A DNA stretch of 64,000 nt from contig NZ_CP147012.1 in the NCBI RefSeq assembly GCF_037126285.1, forward strand, positions 372,001-436,000, written 5' to 3'. Position 1 is the first letter of the stretch, and each line of letters starts with the position of its first letter. Under the pieces are notes generated by a model. The model searched no databases. It was not told the origin of the DNA and worked only from the letters and a program-made list of their open reading frames with translations. Shown here in pieces: positions 24,856 through 33,893 of this stretch. A program made the position numbers and the translations under genes. The stretch comes from Bernardetia sp. MNP-M8 (GTDB taxonomy: Bacteria; Bacteroidota; Bacteroidia; Cytophagales; Bernardetiaceae).

Positions 24856-26394
24856 ATGCAAGAAAAAATTATTATCCTAGATTTTGGTTCACAATATACA
24901 CAGCTTATCGCTCGTCGTGTTCGTGAACTCAACGTATTTTGTGAAATACACCCTTTTAATAACATCCCTCAACTTGACCTTTCATCTGGTGAAATTAAAG
25001 GAATTATTCTTTCAGGGAGTCCGTATTCGGTGCATCAAGAAGATTCGCCTAGAGTACCACAAATTTCAGAATGGCGCAAAAAACTACCTATTTTAGCTGT
25101 TTGTTATGGCGCACAACTTTTAGCTCATACCCACGAAGGCGAAGTCAAACGCTCAGAAACTCGTGAATATGGCAGAGCAAAACTAATTCCTGTTACAGAA
25201 AATCCACTTTTGGAAGGAATCACAGCCGATTCTCAAATTTGGATGTCTCATGGAGATAGTATTTATTCTCTCCCAGATTCTATTGAAGTGATTGCCAAAA
25301 CAGCGAGTATTCCTGTGGCAGCCTATCATTTTAAAGGCGAACCTACGTATGGTTTGCAATTTCACCCCGAAGTAACGCATTCGACAGACGGCAAAAAAAT
25401 TGTAGAAAATTTCTTAGTCAATATTTGTAAATGTTCGCAAGACTGGACTCCTGCTGCTTTTGTAGAGGATACTATTCAATCTTTGAAAGAGAAATTAGGT
25501 AATGATAAAGTTGTTTTGGCTCTTTCGGGTGGCGTAGATTCTACAGTTGCTGCTGTTCTTTTACATAAAGCAATTGGAAAAAATCTATATGGAATTTTTG
25601 TTGATAATGGTCTTTTGAGAAAAGGAGAATTCGAACAAGTTTTGGAAACCTATCACAAAATGGGCTTAAATGTAACTGGCGTAGATTCAAAAGAACGTTT
25701 TTATCACAAGCTAAAAGACAAAACCGACCCAGAAGACAAACGAAAAGCAATCGGTTTTACATTTATTGAAGTTTTTGATGAAGAAGCAAAACGAATTCAA
25801 GATGTAAAATGGCTCGGACAAGGAACAATTTATCCAGATGTAATCGAATCTGTTTCTGTAAAAGGTCCTTCTGCTACTATCAAATCGCATCACAATGTGG
25901 GTGGACTTCCTGAAAAGATGAATCTCAAAATTGTAGAGCCTTTACGTGATTTGTTTAAAGATGAAGTTAGAAGAGTAGGCGCAGAGCTTGGCATCGATAA
26001 TTTTATCTTACAACGCCATCCTTTCCCAGGACCTGGATTAGCTATTCGTATTTTAGGAGCAGTTTCAGTAGATAGAGTAGATATTTTGCAAGAAGTAGAT
26101 GCTATTTTTATCAATGGACTCAGAGATGCAGGTTTGTATGATGAGGTTTGGCAAGCTGGTTCTATTCTTTTGCCTGTCAATTCGGTTGGTGTAATGGGAG
26201 ATGAACGTACCTACGAAAATGTAGTGGCTTTGCGTGCCGTTACAAGTTTGGACGGAATGACAGCCGATTGGTGTCATTTGCCTTATGAATTTTTAGCTGA
26301 TATTTCCAACAAAATTATCAATAATGTAAGAGGTGTAAACAGAGTAGTTTATGATATTAGCTCAAAACCTCCTGCTACTATTGAATGGGAATAG
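24856..26394 (+). CDS. guaA: GMP synthase (glutamine-hydrolysing)
   Basis: A 512-residue enzyme converting XMP, glutamine and ATP to GMP. The N-terminal class I amidotransferase domain has the nucleophile in [11 protein letters not shown] (Cys near 83) and FHPEVTHS for His/Glu near 173. The ATP-pyrophosphatase domain has the PP-loop ALSGGVDST near 223. The C-terminal dimerisation part ends [18 protein letters not shown], the expected family terminus. An in-frame TTG at 24850 would add two residues, but the ATG at 24856 is the conserved start and lies three bases after a promoter box. It is intact even though its promoter and first codons are duplicated 4.4 kb upstream. Confidence 0.98.
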   Translation: MQEKIIILDFGSQYTQLIARRVRELNVFCEIHPFNNIPQLDLSSGEIKGIILSGSPYSVHQEDSPRVPQISEWRKKLPILAVCYGAQLLAHTHEGEVKRSETREYGRAKLIPVTENPLLEGITADSQIWMSHGDSIYSLPDSIEVIAKTASIPVAAYHFKGEPTYGLQFHPEVTHSTDGKKIVENFLVNICKCSQDWTPAAFVEDTIQSLKEKLGNDKVVLALSGGVDSTVAAVLLHKAIGKNLYGIFVDNGLLRKGEFEQVLETYHKMGLNVTGVDSKERFYHKLKDKTDPEDKRKAIGFTFIEVFDEEAKRIQDVKWLGQGTIYPDVIESVSVKGPSATIKSHHNVGGLPEKMNLKIVEPLRDLFKDEVRRVGAELGIDNFILQRHPFPGPGLAIRILGAVSVDRVDILQEVDAIFINGLRDAGLYDEVWQAGSILLPVNSVGVMGDERTYENVVALRAVTSLDGMTADWCHLPYEFLADISNKIINNVRGVNRVVYDISSKPPATIEWE

Positions 26395-26405
26395 TTTTGA
26401 ATTAA

Positions 26406-26582
26406 TTAGCGAGTGATTTGTATGATTTGGCTTCGCCGAGCTATCGGTTTTAAAATGAAACACAAGATAAATACAACTGAAAGTCAGTGAAGCTAAATAA
26501 TAATAATAATTTTTTAATATTTATTTTATTTTTATTGTATTATCCTGTAATTATCATAGTAATCATACAAATCACTTGCTAA
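26406..26582. mobile_element. 177-bp MITE-like element
   Basis: Terminal inverted repeats of 22 bp (26406-26427, starting TTAGCGAGTG; 26561-26582) with one mismatch, flanked on both sides by TAA, a possible 3-bp target duplication. The inside is A+T-rich, encodes nothing, and includes GGCTTCGCCGAGC. A short part of the interior (GCTTCGC.GAG) recurs at 54360. It fills most of the gap between guaA and the DnaJ gene. Confidence 0.65.
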
Positions 26583-26626
26583 TAATTTTTTACTCCCTAA
26601 ACAAATGGTATTTTTATAAGGTAAAA

Positions 26627-27892
26627 CTAATTTACATCTAATTCATCAAAACAGAAAAAATCTAGTGTCGTATTCTTGATAGTGTTTCCTAATTCTCTCG
26701 CTTTTTTCCAATCTTTACAGGCTTTATCAGGTTGTTGAAGGTCTAAAAGCAGTTTAGCTCGTTGCACATAATATTCTTTTTTACCATCATTGTAAAGAAT
26801 AGCTAAGTTTAAGTTTTCCATTCCTTTGTCCTGATTATTTAACTTAAAAAATAAATTAGAACGAGTATAATGAAAATCTGATTCTGTTGGATTTTCATTG
26901 ATTAGAATGAAGTTATTTTTTAAAGCTAAAACATAATTTTTGACTTCATTTTCTAGTTTTGCTATTATTTCAACTCGTTTTTGGTTTGGATTATCATTCC
27001 TCTGGATTATTGTTTCAAAATCTTTTTGTGCCAAATTATCATTTTGAAGATTTGCATAAGCCAAAGCTCGCTGCTCATAATAGACAGGTTTTGTAGAATC
27101 TTGTTTTATCAGAGTAGTATAAATTTCAATAGCTAATTCGTATTCTTTGAGACTATTATAATATTCATCAGCTATTTCTTGAGCTGTTTTTTGTTCGTAT
27201 TTGCTTAGGTCAAGAGCTGTAGAAAAATCTGTAATTGCACCCTCTTTTTCATTAATTTGACCATAAGCAATTCCTCTTTCCAAATAAAAATCACTTTCCT
27301 GAATGAGTGCATTTTCAATTGCCTTTGTATAATCTTTCAAAGCTCCATTCGGAAAACGAAAATGCTCACTATATAACTTCGCTCGCAAAAAATAAGCTGT
27401 TGCAAAAGAATTATCATAGCCTATGGAATAACTAAGTTCATCTATTGCTTTATCATACTCTTTAATTTCGATACTTTGAAGAGCTTGATAATAATGAAAC
27501 CGACTCATAAAATTATGAATAGAATTGACTAGCAAAAACATATAAGCTATAAGTCCGATAGAAATTAAAGTAGAATAAAGATTGGTGTTTTTTGGGTCTT
27601 TTTGGCGTTCTGTGTGATAACGTTGAAAATTTTGCTCAGCTTCTTGGGGACGATGATTGACATAATAACTATATGAATAAGCAAAACGAAGTGTTGTATC
27701 ATATTGCTGTTTCATAACTGGATTAGACAAAACTTGATAGGCTTCATTAATCCTTTTGAAAAGCTCTTCTGCAATTGGGTTATCAGGGTTTTTATCTGGA
27801 TGATATTCGACTGCCAAGCGTTTAAAGGCTACTTTAGCTTGCTCTTGAGAAGCAAGTTCTGGAATTCCCAAAGTAGTATAATGATTTTGCAT
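26627..27892 (-). CDS. J-domain protein with TPR repeats
   Basis: A 421-residue protein. The J domain (1-68) is complete, with HPD in YHPDKNPD near residues 31-38, which stimulates DnaK ATPase. A transmembrane helix follows near 105-125 (ISIGLIAYMFLLVNSI). The remainder (about 140-410) is a series of TPR-like helical repeats, with the usual A..Y..R and YY.RA spacing. The topology puts the J domain in the cytoplasm and the TPR region on the other side, or both in the cytoplasm if the helix is not inserted. It is probably a membrane-located co-chaperone; client proteins are not known. It stands alone between the MITE and the CRISPR array. Confidence 0.85.
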   Translation of the reverse strand: MQNHYTTLGIPELASQEQAKVAFKRLAVEYHPDKNPDNPIAEELFKRINEAYQVLSNPVMKQQYDTTLRFAYSYSYYVNHRPQEAEQNFQRYHTERQKDPKNTNLYSTLISIGLIAYMFLLVNSIHNFMSRFHYYQALQSIEIKEYDKAIDELSYSIGYDNSFATAYFLRAKLYSEHFRFPNGALKDYTKAIENALIQESDFYLERGIAYGQINEKEGAITDFSTALDLSKYEQKTAQEIADEYYNSLKEYELAIEIYTTLIKQDSTKPVYYEQRALAYANLQNDNLAQKDFETIIQRNDNPNQKRVEIIAKLENEVKNYVLALKNNFILINENPTESDFHYTRSNLFFKLNNQDKGMENLNLAILYNDGKKEYYVQRAKLLLDLQQPDKACKDWKKARELGNTIKNTTLDFFCFDELDVN

Positions 27893-28145
27893 TGCTCGTT
27901 TATCGCTTTTTTATTCTTTTTATATTTTTCTTTTATAAATCTTTATTCTGCTCTTTTTTAGTCATAACTCATTAATAATCATTATGTTTATTGTTTTTTT
28001 TAGAGCAGTTTATTTAATTTACATTACGGATATAAAAGATACGAAAATTTTGATAATTGTGCTACTTATTTTATCTTTTTAACGCTAGAGAACAATTACA
28101 AATTACGGCTATATTTTTTTATTTCTAAATCTATCTATGATAAGT

Positions 28146-29167
28146 ATTTCAATCCCACTTGGGTACGATTAATTTATTTGAGGTTTTTTATAAAGCTATA
28201 AGAATGCGCTAGTTTCAATCCCACTTGGGTTCGATTAATTTTTCCTACCTGCCAATTTTTTAACCCGGGAATCCATGTTTCAATCCCACTTGGGTTCGAT
28301 TAATTTGTTGGGTAGAACCTAATTTTTCAGATGTTCTAACGCTGTTTCAATCCCACTTGGGTTCGATTAATTTTGCAAAACATTACCTCACTCAAATTAC
28401 ATAATTTTAGGTTTCAATCCCACTTGGGTTCGATTAATTTCTTGGAAAAGTACAAACACCTGACCAACAATTATTTGTGTTTCAATCCCACTTGGGTTCG
28501 ATTAATTTACCCCTGAAATTGCTGAAGCTGTGTCAATAGCAATTGTTTCAATCTCACTTGGGTTCGATTAATTTCAGGTTTGTCGAAAGATGTCCACGCT
28601 AATTCAAATGTTTCAATCCCACTTGGGTTCGATTAATTTAAACCCTGTTTACACGTCAGAAGACAAAAAGAATTAGTTTCAATCCCACTTGGGTTCGATT
28701 AATTTGGTTTTGAGAAAAACACTTTGCCCATCTGTAACGGTGTTTCAATCCCACTTGGGTTCGATTAATTTACACAAAACAATCATACTACCAACTAAGT
28801 AACAGCAAGTTTCAATCCCACTTGGGTTCGATTAATTTCAGGTTTGTCGAAAGATGTCCACGCTAATTCAAATGTTTCAATCCCACTTGGGTTCGATTAA
28901 TTTTTAGATTATATAAGAGCTAAAAACACACTTCTTTTTGTTTCAATCCCACTTGGGTTCGATTAATTTCGAAGAAATTATAAAACTTCTACCAGGACAA
29001 ACATTGTTTCAATCCCACTTGGGTTCGATTAATTTCTTCTGACAGCTTCTGAAAGTCTATCTATTGAGCCAGTTTCAATCCCACTTGGGTTCGATTAATT
29101 TCTTACTTTAATAGTCAGATTAGAAATTTTAGTACCTGTTTCAATCCCACTTGGGTTCGATTAATTT
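28146..29167 (-). CRISPR. CRISPR array, 16 repeats, no cas genes in window
   Basis: Sixteen 30-bp repeats (plus-strand start GTTTCAATCC, end CGATTAATTT) separated by 15 spacers of 35-38 bp. The first repeat (28146-28175) has two changes and the seventh (28545) has one; the others are identical. A degenerate repeat usually marks the leader-distal end, so the leader should be right of 29167 and the array read on the minus strand. In that direction the repeat ends ATTGAAAC, the 8-nt tag typical of type I-B and III systems. The spacers at 28575-28609 and 28839-28873 are the same. No cas gene is seen in the 64 kb. None of the spacers that I compared by eye matches elsewhere in the window. Confidence 0.97.
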
Positions 29168-29526
29168 CCGTTACAATTTCAGAAAAAAAGTTGGTTTCTG
29201 CAATAGAAACCTAATTTTTATTTTAAAAAAATACCAAGTTTGTCGTCGCAGTCCAGTAGTAAGAAAACCCCTAGAGTACGACGACACACATAAATCATTG
29301 ATAATCAGAAAATTAACAATTAAAAATATTTTTTTTACCTGTCAAAGAACAATTTTTAAAGACTTAGACGACCCTACAGCCTTCTATCGCTCAAAATAGC
29401 ACTTTTTCTCTTCTACAAAATTCTAGTTATAGATTACGTATTTCAGACTAGATAAATAAGTCGGTAATAAGTAATTGAACTAAATTATTTACAGCTTATT
29501 TATTAAGCATCTTTTTTAGAATGAAA
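29168..29526 (-). promoter_or_regulatory. Probable CRISPR leader region
   Basis: A+T-rich 360-bp stretch after the last intact repeat; no gene is supported here. Position at the conserved end of the array fits a leader, with a promoter reading toward lower coordinates. I see no confident -7/-33 pair. Confidence 0.4.
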
Positions 29527-29546
29527 CCCATAACTTTAGTTATGGG
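29527..29546. repeat. Perfect palindrome 1
   Basis: CCCATAACTTTAGTTATGGG, an 8-bp perfect stem with a TTTA loop. It is 29 bp from a second palindrome at 29576. Such paired hairpins resemble REP-type or IS200-like end hairpins; no transposase is present. Confidence 0.5.
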
Positions 29547-29575
29547 ATAGTTAGAGTGTGTTTTCTGCTTTTTTT

Positions 29576-29595
29576 CCCACGATTAAAATCGTGGG
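29576..29595. repeat. Perfect palindrome 2, possible terminator
   Basis: CCCACGATTAAAATCGTGGG, preceded by seven T and followed by TTTTG on the plus strand. On the minus strand it is followed by seven A, so it does not look like a standard terminator for purB. Confidence 0.5.
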
Positions 29596-29638
29596 TTTTG
29601 TTATATGTAATTCTGCCCAATTACTTATGAAATTGGAG

Positions 29639-30982
29639 TTAGTTATAACCCGTAAAATTAAAAGGTGTAATCTCTAAAAGTTCATTTTTTATAGCATCAG
29701 AAACATTTAAAGTCTTTATAAACTCATGAATTGTTTCCTCATTCATTGTTTTTCCTGTGCGTGTGAGTGCTTTTAAGGCTTCATAAGGCTTTGGATAACT
29801 TTCTCTTCTCAAAACTGTCTGTATAGCTTCTGCCACAACAGCCCAATTGTTTTCTAAATCAGCTTTTATTTTGGCTTCATTTATCTCTAATTTAGAAATA
29901 CCTTTTTGAAGAGACTTGAGAGCAATCAGAAAATGCCCAAACGGAACACCCAAGTTTCTCAAAACGGTTGAGTCTGTCAAATCACGCTGTAACCTAGAAA
30001 TAGGAAGTTTGGTAGATAAATGTTCGAAAAGAGCTGTCGAAATTCCTAAATTTCCCTCTGCATTTTCAAAATCTATTGGATTGACTTTATGAGGCATTGC
30101 CGAAGAACCCACCTCATTCGGATTTATTTTTTGCTTGAAATACCCCATCGAAACATACGCCCAAATATCTCTACTAAAATCTATCAAAATAGTATTGATT
30201 CGCTTATAAGCATCTAGTCGTGCTGCCAAAAAATCATAATTATCAATTTGTGTAGTCCATTCTTGGCGTTCCAAACCCAAATGAGCAGCTAAAAAATTCT
30301 TTCCAAAACTTCTCCAATCTGTTTTTGGATAAGCTACTTTGTGGGCATTAAAATTTCCAGTCGCTCCTCCAAATTTACCTGTATGAGGAAGTGTTTTGAG
30401 GCTTTCAAATTGTTTTTCCAAACGATACGCAAAAACCTTTATTTCTTTTCCCAAATGAGTAGGCGATGCAGGCTGTCCGTGTGTATGAGCCAACAACGGA
30501 ATTGATTTCCATTCTTCTGAAATAGAATTTAATAGTTCTATACTCGTATTTATCTCTTCAAAAAGAACTTTTTCTTCAGCTTCTTTTAGTAAAATGGGAT
30601 TGGCTGTATTGTTTATATCTTGTGAGGTTAGACCAAAATGCACAAATTCATTATAAATTCCTAAATCTAGCTTTTCTAACTCTTCTTTTACAAAATACTC
30701 AACTGCCTTTACATCATGATTAGTAACTTTTTCAGTTTCTTTTATTTTTTGAGCATTCTCTAAAGAAAATTCGGTATAGATTTTTCTTAGGTAAATAAGC
30801 TGTGTTTCGGAAAGCTCTGGAAGTTGTGATAATTCTGTTTTAGGAACTTTACAAAGCGCAATAAAATATTCAATTTCTACTTGTACACGAGCTTTGATAA
30901 GCGCATATTCTGAAAAATAATTTTGTAACGATTTTGTATGACGTTGGTAACGTCCATCAATGGGAGAAATGGCTGTAAGCAT
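29639..30982 (-). CDS. purB: Adenylosuccinate lyase
   Basis: A 447-residue enzyme acting twice in purine synthesis: it splits SAICAR to AICAR and adenylosuccinate to AMP, releasing fumarate each time. The family signature is present as SSAMPHKVNPIDFENAEG (near residues 292-309), containing the flexible loop with the catalytic Ser. HTHGQPASP near 165-173 holds the conserved His-Gly-Gln segment, and TSQDINNTA near 120 the substrate-binding TSxD. Length matches the short purB type of gamma-proteobacteria and Bacteroidota. It is transcribed alone on the minus strand. Confidence 0.97.
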   Translation of the reverse strand: MLTAISPIDGRYQRHTKSLQNYFSEYALIKARVQVEIEYFIALCKVPKTELSQLPELSETQLIYLRKIYTEFSLENAQKIKETEKVTNHDVKAVEYFVKEELEKLDLGIYNEFVHFGLTSQDINNTANPILLKEAEEKVLFEEINTSIELLNSISEEWKSIPLLAHTHGQPASPTHLGKEIKVFAYRLEKQFESLKTLPHTGKFGGATGNFNAHKVAYPKTDWRSFGKNFLAAHLGLERQEWTTQIDNYDFLAARLDAYKRINTILIDFSRDIWAYVSMGYFKQKINPNEVGSSAMPHKVNPIDFENAEGNLGISTALFEHLSTKLPISRLQRDLTDSTVLRNLGVPFGHFLIALKSLQKGISKLEINEAKIKADLENNWAVVAEAIQTVLRRESYPKPYEALKALTRTGKTMNEETIHEFIKTLNVSDAIKNELLEITPFNFTGYN

Positions 30983-31043
30983 GAACCAATTTAGAGTTTA
31001 GAATTTAGAATTCAGAAATAATACAAATGCAAAATTTCTTGAT

Positions 31044-31187
31044 ACTAATACCGTGTAACAAAAGTTTATTTATATTTTACTATCGTCGGTAGCGACCGAT
31101 AATGGCAGAATTATAAATTGAACAGGGTTTTAACCCTGTTTTACACATGCAAGGAAATGCAAATAATTTTTATTATACGGTACTAAT
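31044..31187. mobile_element. Inverted-repeat element 1 (MITE-like)
   Basis: Ends ACTAATACCGTGTAACAAAA and, reversed, ATTAGTACCGTATAATAAAA are imperfect inverted repeats. Inside, AACAGGGTTTTAACCCTGTT is a perfect palindrome near 31120. No coding capacity. Confidence 0.5.
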
Positions 31188-31367
31188 ACACTGTTTCAAA
31201 AGTTTTATTGCATTTTGTTGTGCATTCAGTTCCTCAGAACTGAATGTTTCGCTTCCTCAGAAGCGTGATTTATTTGCTTGAATCACGCTTCTGAGGAAGC
31301 ATTTCGTTCAACTCTAGGGAGTTGAACACAAAAAAACATTGTAAAACTTTTGAAACAGTGTACTAAT
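31182..31367. mobile_element. Inverted-repeat element 2 (MITE-like)
   Basis: Inverted ends of about 36 bp: ACACTGTTTCAAAAGTTTTA at the left (31187-31206) and its near-complement at the right (31325-31362). It shares the bases ACTAAT with element 1, so the two abut. The centre (31251-31300) is a palindrome, GCTTCCTCAGAAGCGTGAT and its complement, which recurs at 54392-54476. Confidence 0.6.
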
Positions 31368-31634
31368 TTAAAAGCTAAAACTAAAAATAAGCATAGTTAA
31401 TTCTAAAATCTGAATTACCTTCGCTGATTTGAGAGGTCTAACTTCTAAATTTATTTACTACAAATATAAAACTTCTGACCTCCAAAATCTAAATTTATTT
31501 TACTTCTAGGTTTTGGCTTGGCTGTTTATTCTAAATTCTAAGCTATAAACCCTAAATTTATTAAGGTTTTATGGTTAAAAATATCGACCTTTGTAAGATT
31601 TTAAAACTAAAAAAACATAAACCATCAAAAAACT

Positions 31635-32237
31635 ATGAAGGTTACTTTTTCAACAATTGCTACCTATTTTTTTCGTGGTCTGCTTATTACAGTTCCTCTA
31701 GCAGGAACAATATATGTCGTAATTTCTTTTTTAGAGTGGGTAGATTCTCTACTCACTTTTAGTACTTGGGGAGTGGGTATTATAGTTATTTTAGTAACTC
31801 TTACTTTTATTGGTTACCTGACCTCTCTTTTTATAGCAAAATCATTTTTTGAGTGGTTCGAAAGAATACTTTTGCGCCTTCCTATGGTTGGACTTATTTA
31901 TACTTCTATTAAAGATTTGATGGCTGCCTTTGTAGGAGAAGAGAAAAAATTTAGTAAATCAGTATTAGTAAAGCTCAATGCTGAAAATGAAATTTATAGA
32001 CTTGGTTTTATTACAGCAGAAGATTTATCACTACTCAAAATCAATGATTTAATTGGTGTTTATTTTCCTCACTCTTATAATATTTCAGGTAATTTGTATT
32101 TGGTAGCTGCTAAAAACATTACTCCTATTGATTATGATAATTCGGCTGACTTAATGAAATTTATTGCTTCTGGTGGTGTTTCAGAGCTTGCAATAACACA
32201 AAACAACGATAAAGAATTTGGAGAAGACCTACTGTAG
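31635..32237 (+). CDS. DUF502 membrane protein
   Basis: A 200-residue protein of the DUF502 family. Two transmembrane segments lie near residues 10-32 and 48-70. The conserved YTSIKDLMAAFVGEEKKF phrase follows near 93-110, then beta-rich sequence with a family Gly-Val-Tyr-Phe-Pro pattern (GVYFPHSYNISGNLY). The function of the family is unknown; a role at the inner membrane is assumed from topology. The gene starts 268 bp after the inverted-repeat element and precedes marC. A shorter ORF in another frame over the same start (31571) is not coding. Confidence 0.85.
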   Translation: MKVTFSTIATYFFRGLLITVPLAGTIYVVISFLEWVDSLLTFSTWGVGIIVILVTLTFIGYLTSLFIAKSFFEWFERILLRLPMVGLIYTSIKDLMAAFVGEEKKFSKSVLVKLNAENEIYRLGFITAEDLSLLKINDLIGVYFPHSYNISGNLYLVAAKNITPIDYDNSADLMKFIASGGVSELAITQNNDKEFGEDLL

Positions 32238-32330
32238 AACTATAACTTGTCAGTTATGAATTAACTAAATTTTGTTCTTCTTTATCACTACTACTACTTA
32301 TTTATTTCTCAATTTTCATTTCCCAAAAAT

Positions 32331-32906
32331 ATGGAATTCAATTTTAAAGACATTGCTTCTGTGTCTCTTATTTTATTTTCAGTCATCGATATTTTAGGTT
32401 CAATTCCTATTATTATTGATTTACGTCAGAAAAACGGTGGAGAACTAAGAGCCTTACAAGCAACAGTGGTTTCAGGTATTTTGATGGTTGCTTTTTTGTT
32501 TGTTGGACAAGAAATTTTACAACTTTTTGGTCTTGATGTGGCATCTTTTGCTATTGCAGGTGGTCTAATCATGTTTCTAATTGGTTTGGAAATGGTATTA
32601 GGAGTTGATTTTTTTAAAACTGACCCAGAAGTAAGTCATTCTACTGTTGTTCCATTGGCTTTTCCACTTATTGCAGGTGCAGGAACAATGACAACACTAA
32701 TTTCACTACGTGCCGAATATTCACAAGCAAGTGTTTTGATTAGTATTATGATTAATCTGATTGTTATTTATGCTGTTTTACGTGGCTCTAAATGGATTGA
32801 TAAAAAGTTAGGAGCAACAGGAAAAGCAGTTTTGCGAAAAGTTTTTGGCATTATTCTTCTAGCTATTGCGATAAAACTTATCAAAACCAATATTGTAATT
32901 GGATAA
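32331..32906 (+). CDS. MarC-family integral membrane protein
   Basis: A 191-residue inner-membrane protein with about six transmembrane helices. Family patterns include SVIDILGSIPIIIDL near 18-32, AGGLIMFLIGLEM near 77-89, and VVPLAFPLIAGAGTMTTLI near 104-122. MarC proteins were first named from the multiple antibiotic resistance locus but are not established resistance factors; small-molecule export is suggested. Spacing to DUF502 is 93 bp and to the next gene 21 bp. It likely shares a transcript with DUF3575. Confidence 0.9.
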   Translation: MEFNFKDIASVSLILFSVIDILGSIPIIIDLRQKNGGELRALQATVVSGILMVAFLFVGQEILQLFGLDVASFAIAGGLIMFLIGLEMVLGVDFFKTDPEVSHSTVVPLAFPLIAGAGTMTTLISLRAEYSQASVLISIMINLIVIYAVLRGSKWIDKKLGATGKAVLRKVFGIILLAIAIKLIKTNIVIG

Positions 32907-32927
32907 TTCCATTCTAAAACAAATAAT

Positions 32928-33542
32928 ATGAAAAAACTATTTTTTCTAACTCTGCTTTGCTTTTCATTTTTTGAAATGAGCTTTGCACAACAAGCTATCA
33001 TAAAGACAAATCCATTTAATCCCATCTTGGGACGTTATACGCTGGGTTTAGAAGTAGCTATTACAGAACACTCTTCGTTGAGTTTGTTGGTAAGTCGTTC
33101 GAATCTAAGTTTTAATAAATTTAAATATGAGACAAGCAATGGTTCAGAAGTAGGAGGAGATTTAGAACTTACAAGTTGGGGATTTATGCCTGAATATAGA
33201 TATTATTTTAGTGAGCAAGCATTAAAGGGATTCTATGTAGGTTCGTATGCTAATTATGCTCGTATGAATTTGGATATTTCAGTCAATGGTGGCACAGCAG
33301 AAACAAGTGGAAGTGCCAATGGAAAATTTAATAATTATGGCTTGGGAATTATGACAGGCTATAATTTTTTGATACAAGACCATTTTTCAATTGATGTTTT
33401 TGGTGGTTTGGGAGGCTTTTGGTATAACCTAAGTAAAATCAATATACGATATCAAAATGATGATGTAGTAGAAGAAAAAATACCTGTTCCTATTGCTGGA
33501 CTTTTTCCACGTATAGGTGTGAATTTGGGTTATGCTTTCTAA
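32928..33542 (+). CDS. DUF3575 outer-membrane beta-barrel protein
   Basis: A 204-residue protein. The signal peptide is about residues 1-20 (ends MSFAQQ). The rest alternates polar and hydrophobic residues in short strands, with aromatic-rich turns (EYRYYFSEQALKGFYVGSY), as in small OmpA/OprF-like eight-stranded barrels. The family is DUF3575. The last residue pattern (VNLGYAF) is a typical C-terminal barrel signature ending in Phe. It would sit in the outer membrane. It is 21 bp after marC. Confidence 0.85.
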   Translation: MKKLFFLTLLCFSFFEMSFAQQAIIKTNPFNPILGRYTLGLEVAITEHSSLSLLVSRSNLSFNKFKYETSNGSEVGGDLELTSWGFMPEYRYYFSEQALKGFYVGSYANYARMNLDISVNGGTAETSGSANGKFNNYGLGIMTGYNFLIQDHFSIDVFGGLGGFWYNLSKINIRYQNDDVVEEKIPVPIAGLFPRIGVNLGYAF

Positions 33543-33893
33543 ATCTATCTACTTCACTACTTTAATAGATTAATTAATAATCAGCCTATCTTCTTCTTTT
33601 TTAACAAAAGTTATTGTTTTTTTTCGTAATTTTCGGCTGTTATTAAGTTTTTCCTTAAAAAACTACTAAGTAATAAATCATTATAAAGCCAAATCTTTTA
33701 ATTCAGAATCAAGCAATAAAAAACATAGGAATAATGAAGACCTGTTAAAGCAGTGAAGCTAATTAAAAATTATAACTATCATTGCAATTTATTAGCTATC
33801 AATAAATTGCAAATTTGAAAGTAGTAGTTTATTTAATTTCTATTCCATATCTTTTCAAAAATTAATTTACCCTCAAACGAAATTCCCTATTTT
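33543..33893. other. Gene-free intergenic stretch
   Basis: 350 bp between the barrel protein and the lipoprotein. It contains the second copy of the 26-bp repeat at 33739-33764 and no gene or terminator I can support. Confidence 0.5.
33739..33764. repeat. 26-bp dispersed repeat, copy 2
   Basis: Starts GACCTGTTAAAG and ends GAAGCTAATT. Three differences from 20279-20304. Confidence 0.45.

Noticed and set aside
25541-26277. Minus-strand ORFs inside guaA
   Set aside because: Antisense shadows; guaA is complete and conserved over the same bases.
29151-29399. 82-residue ORF at the edge of the CRISPR array
   Set aside because: It starts inside a repeat and runs through the leader; no protein features.
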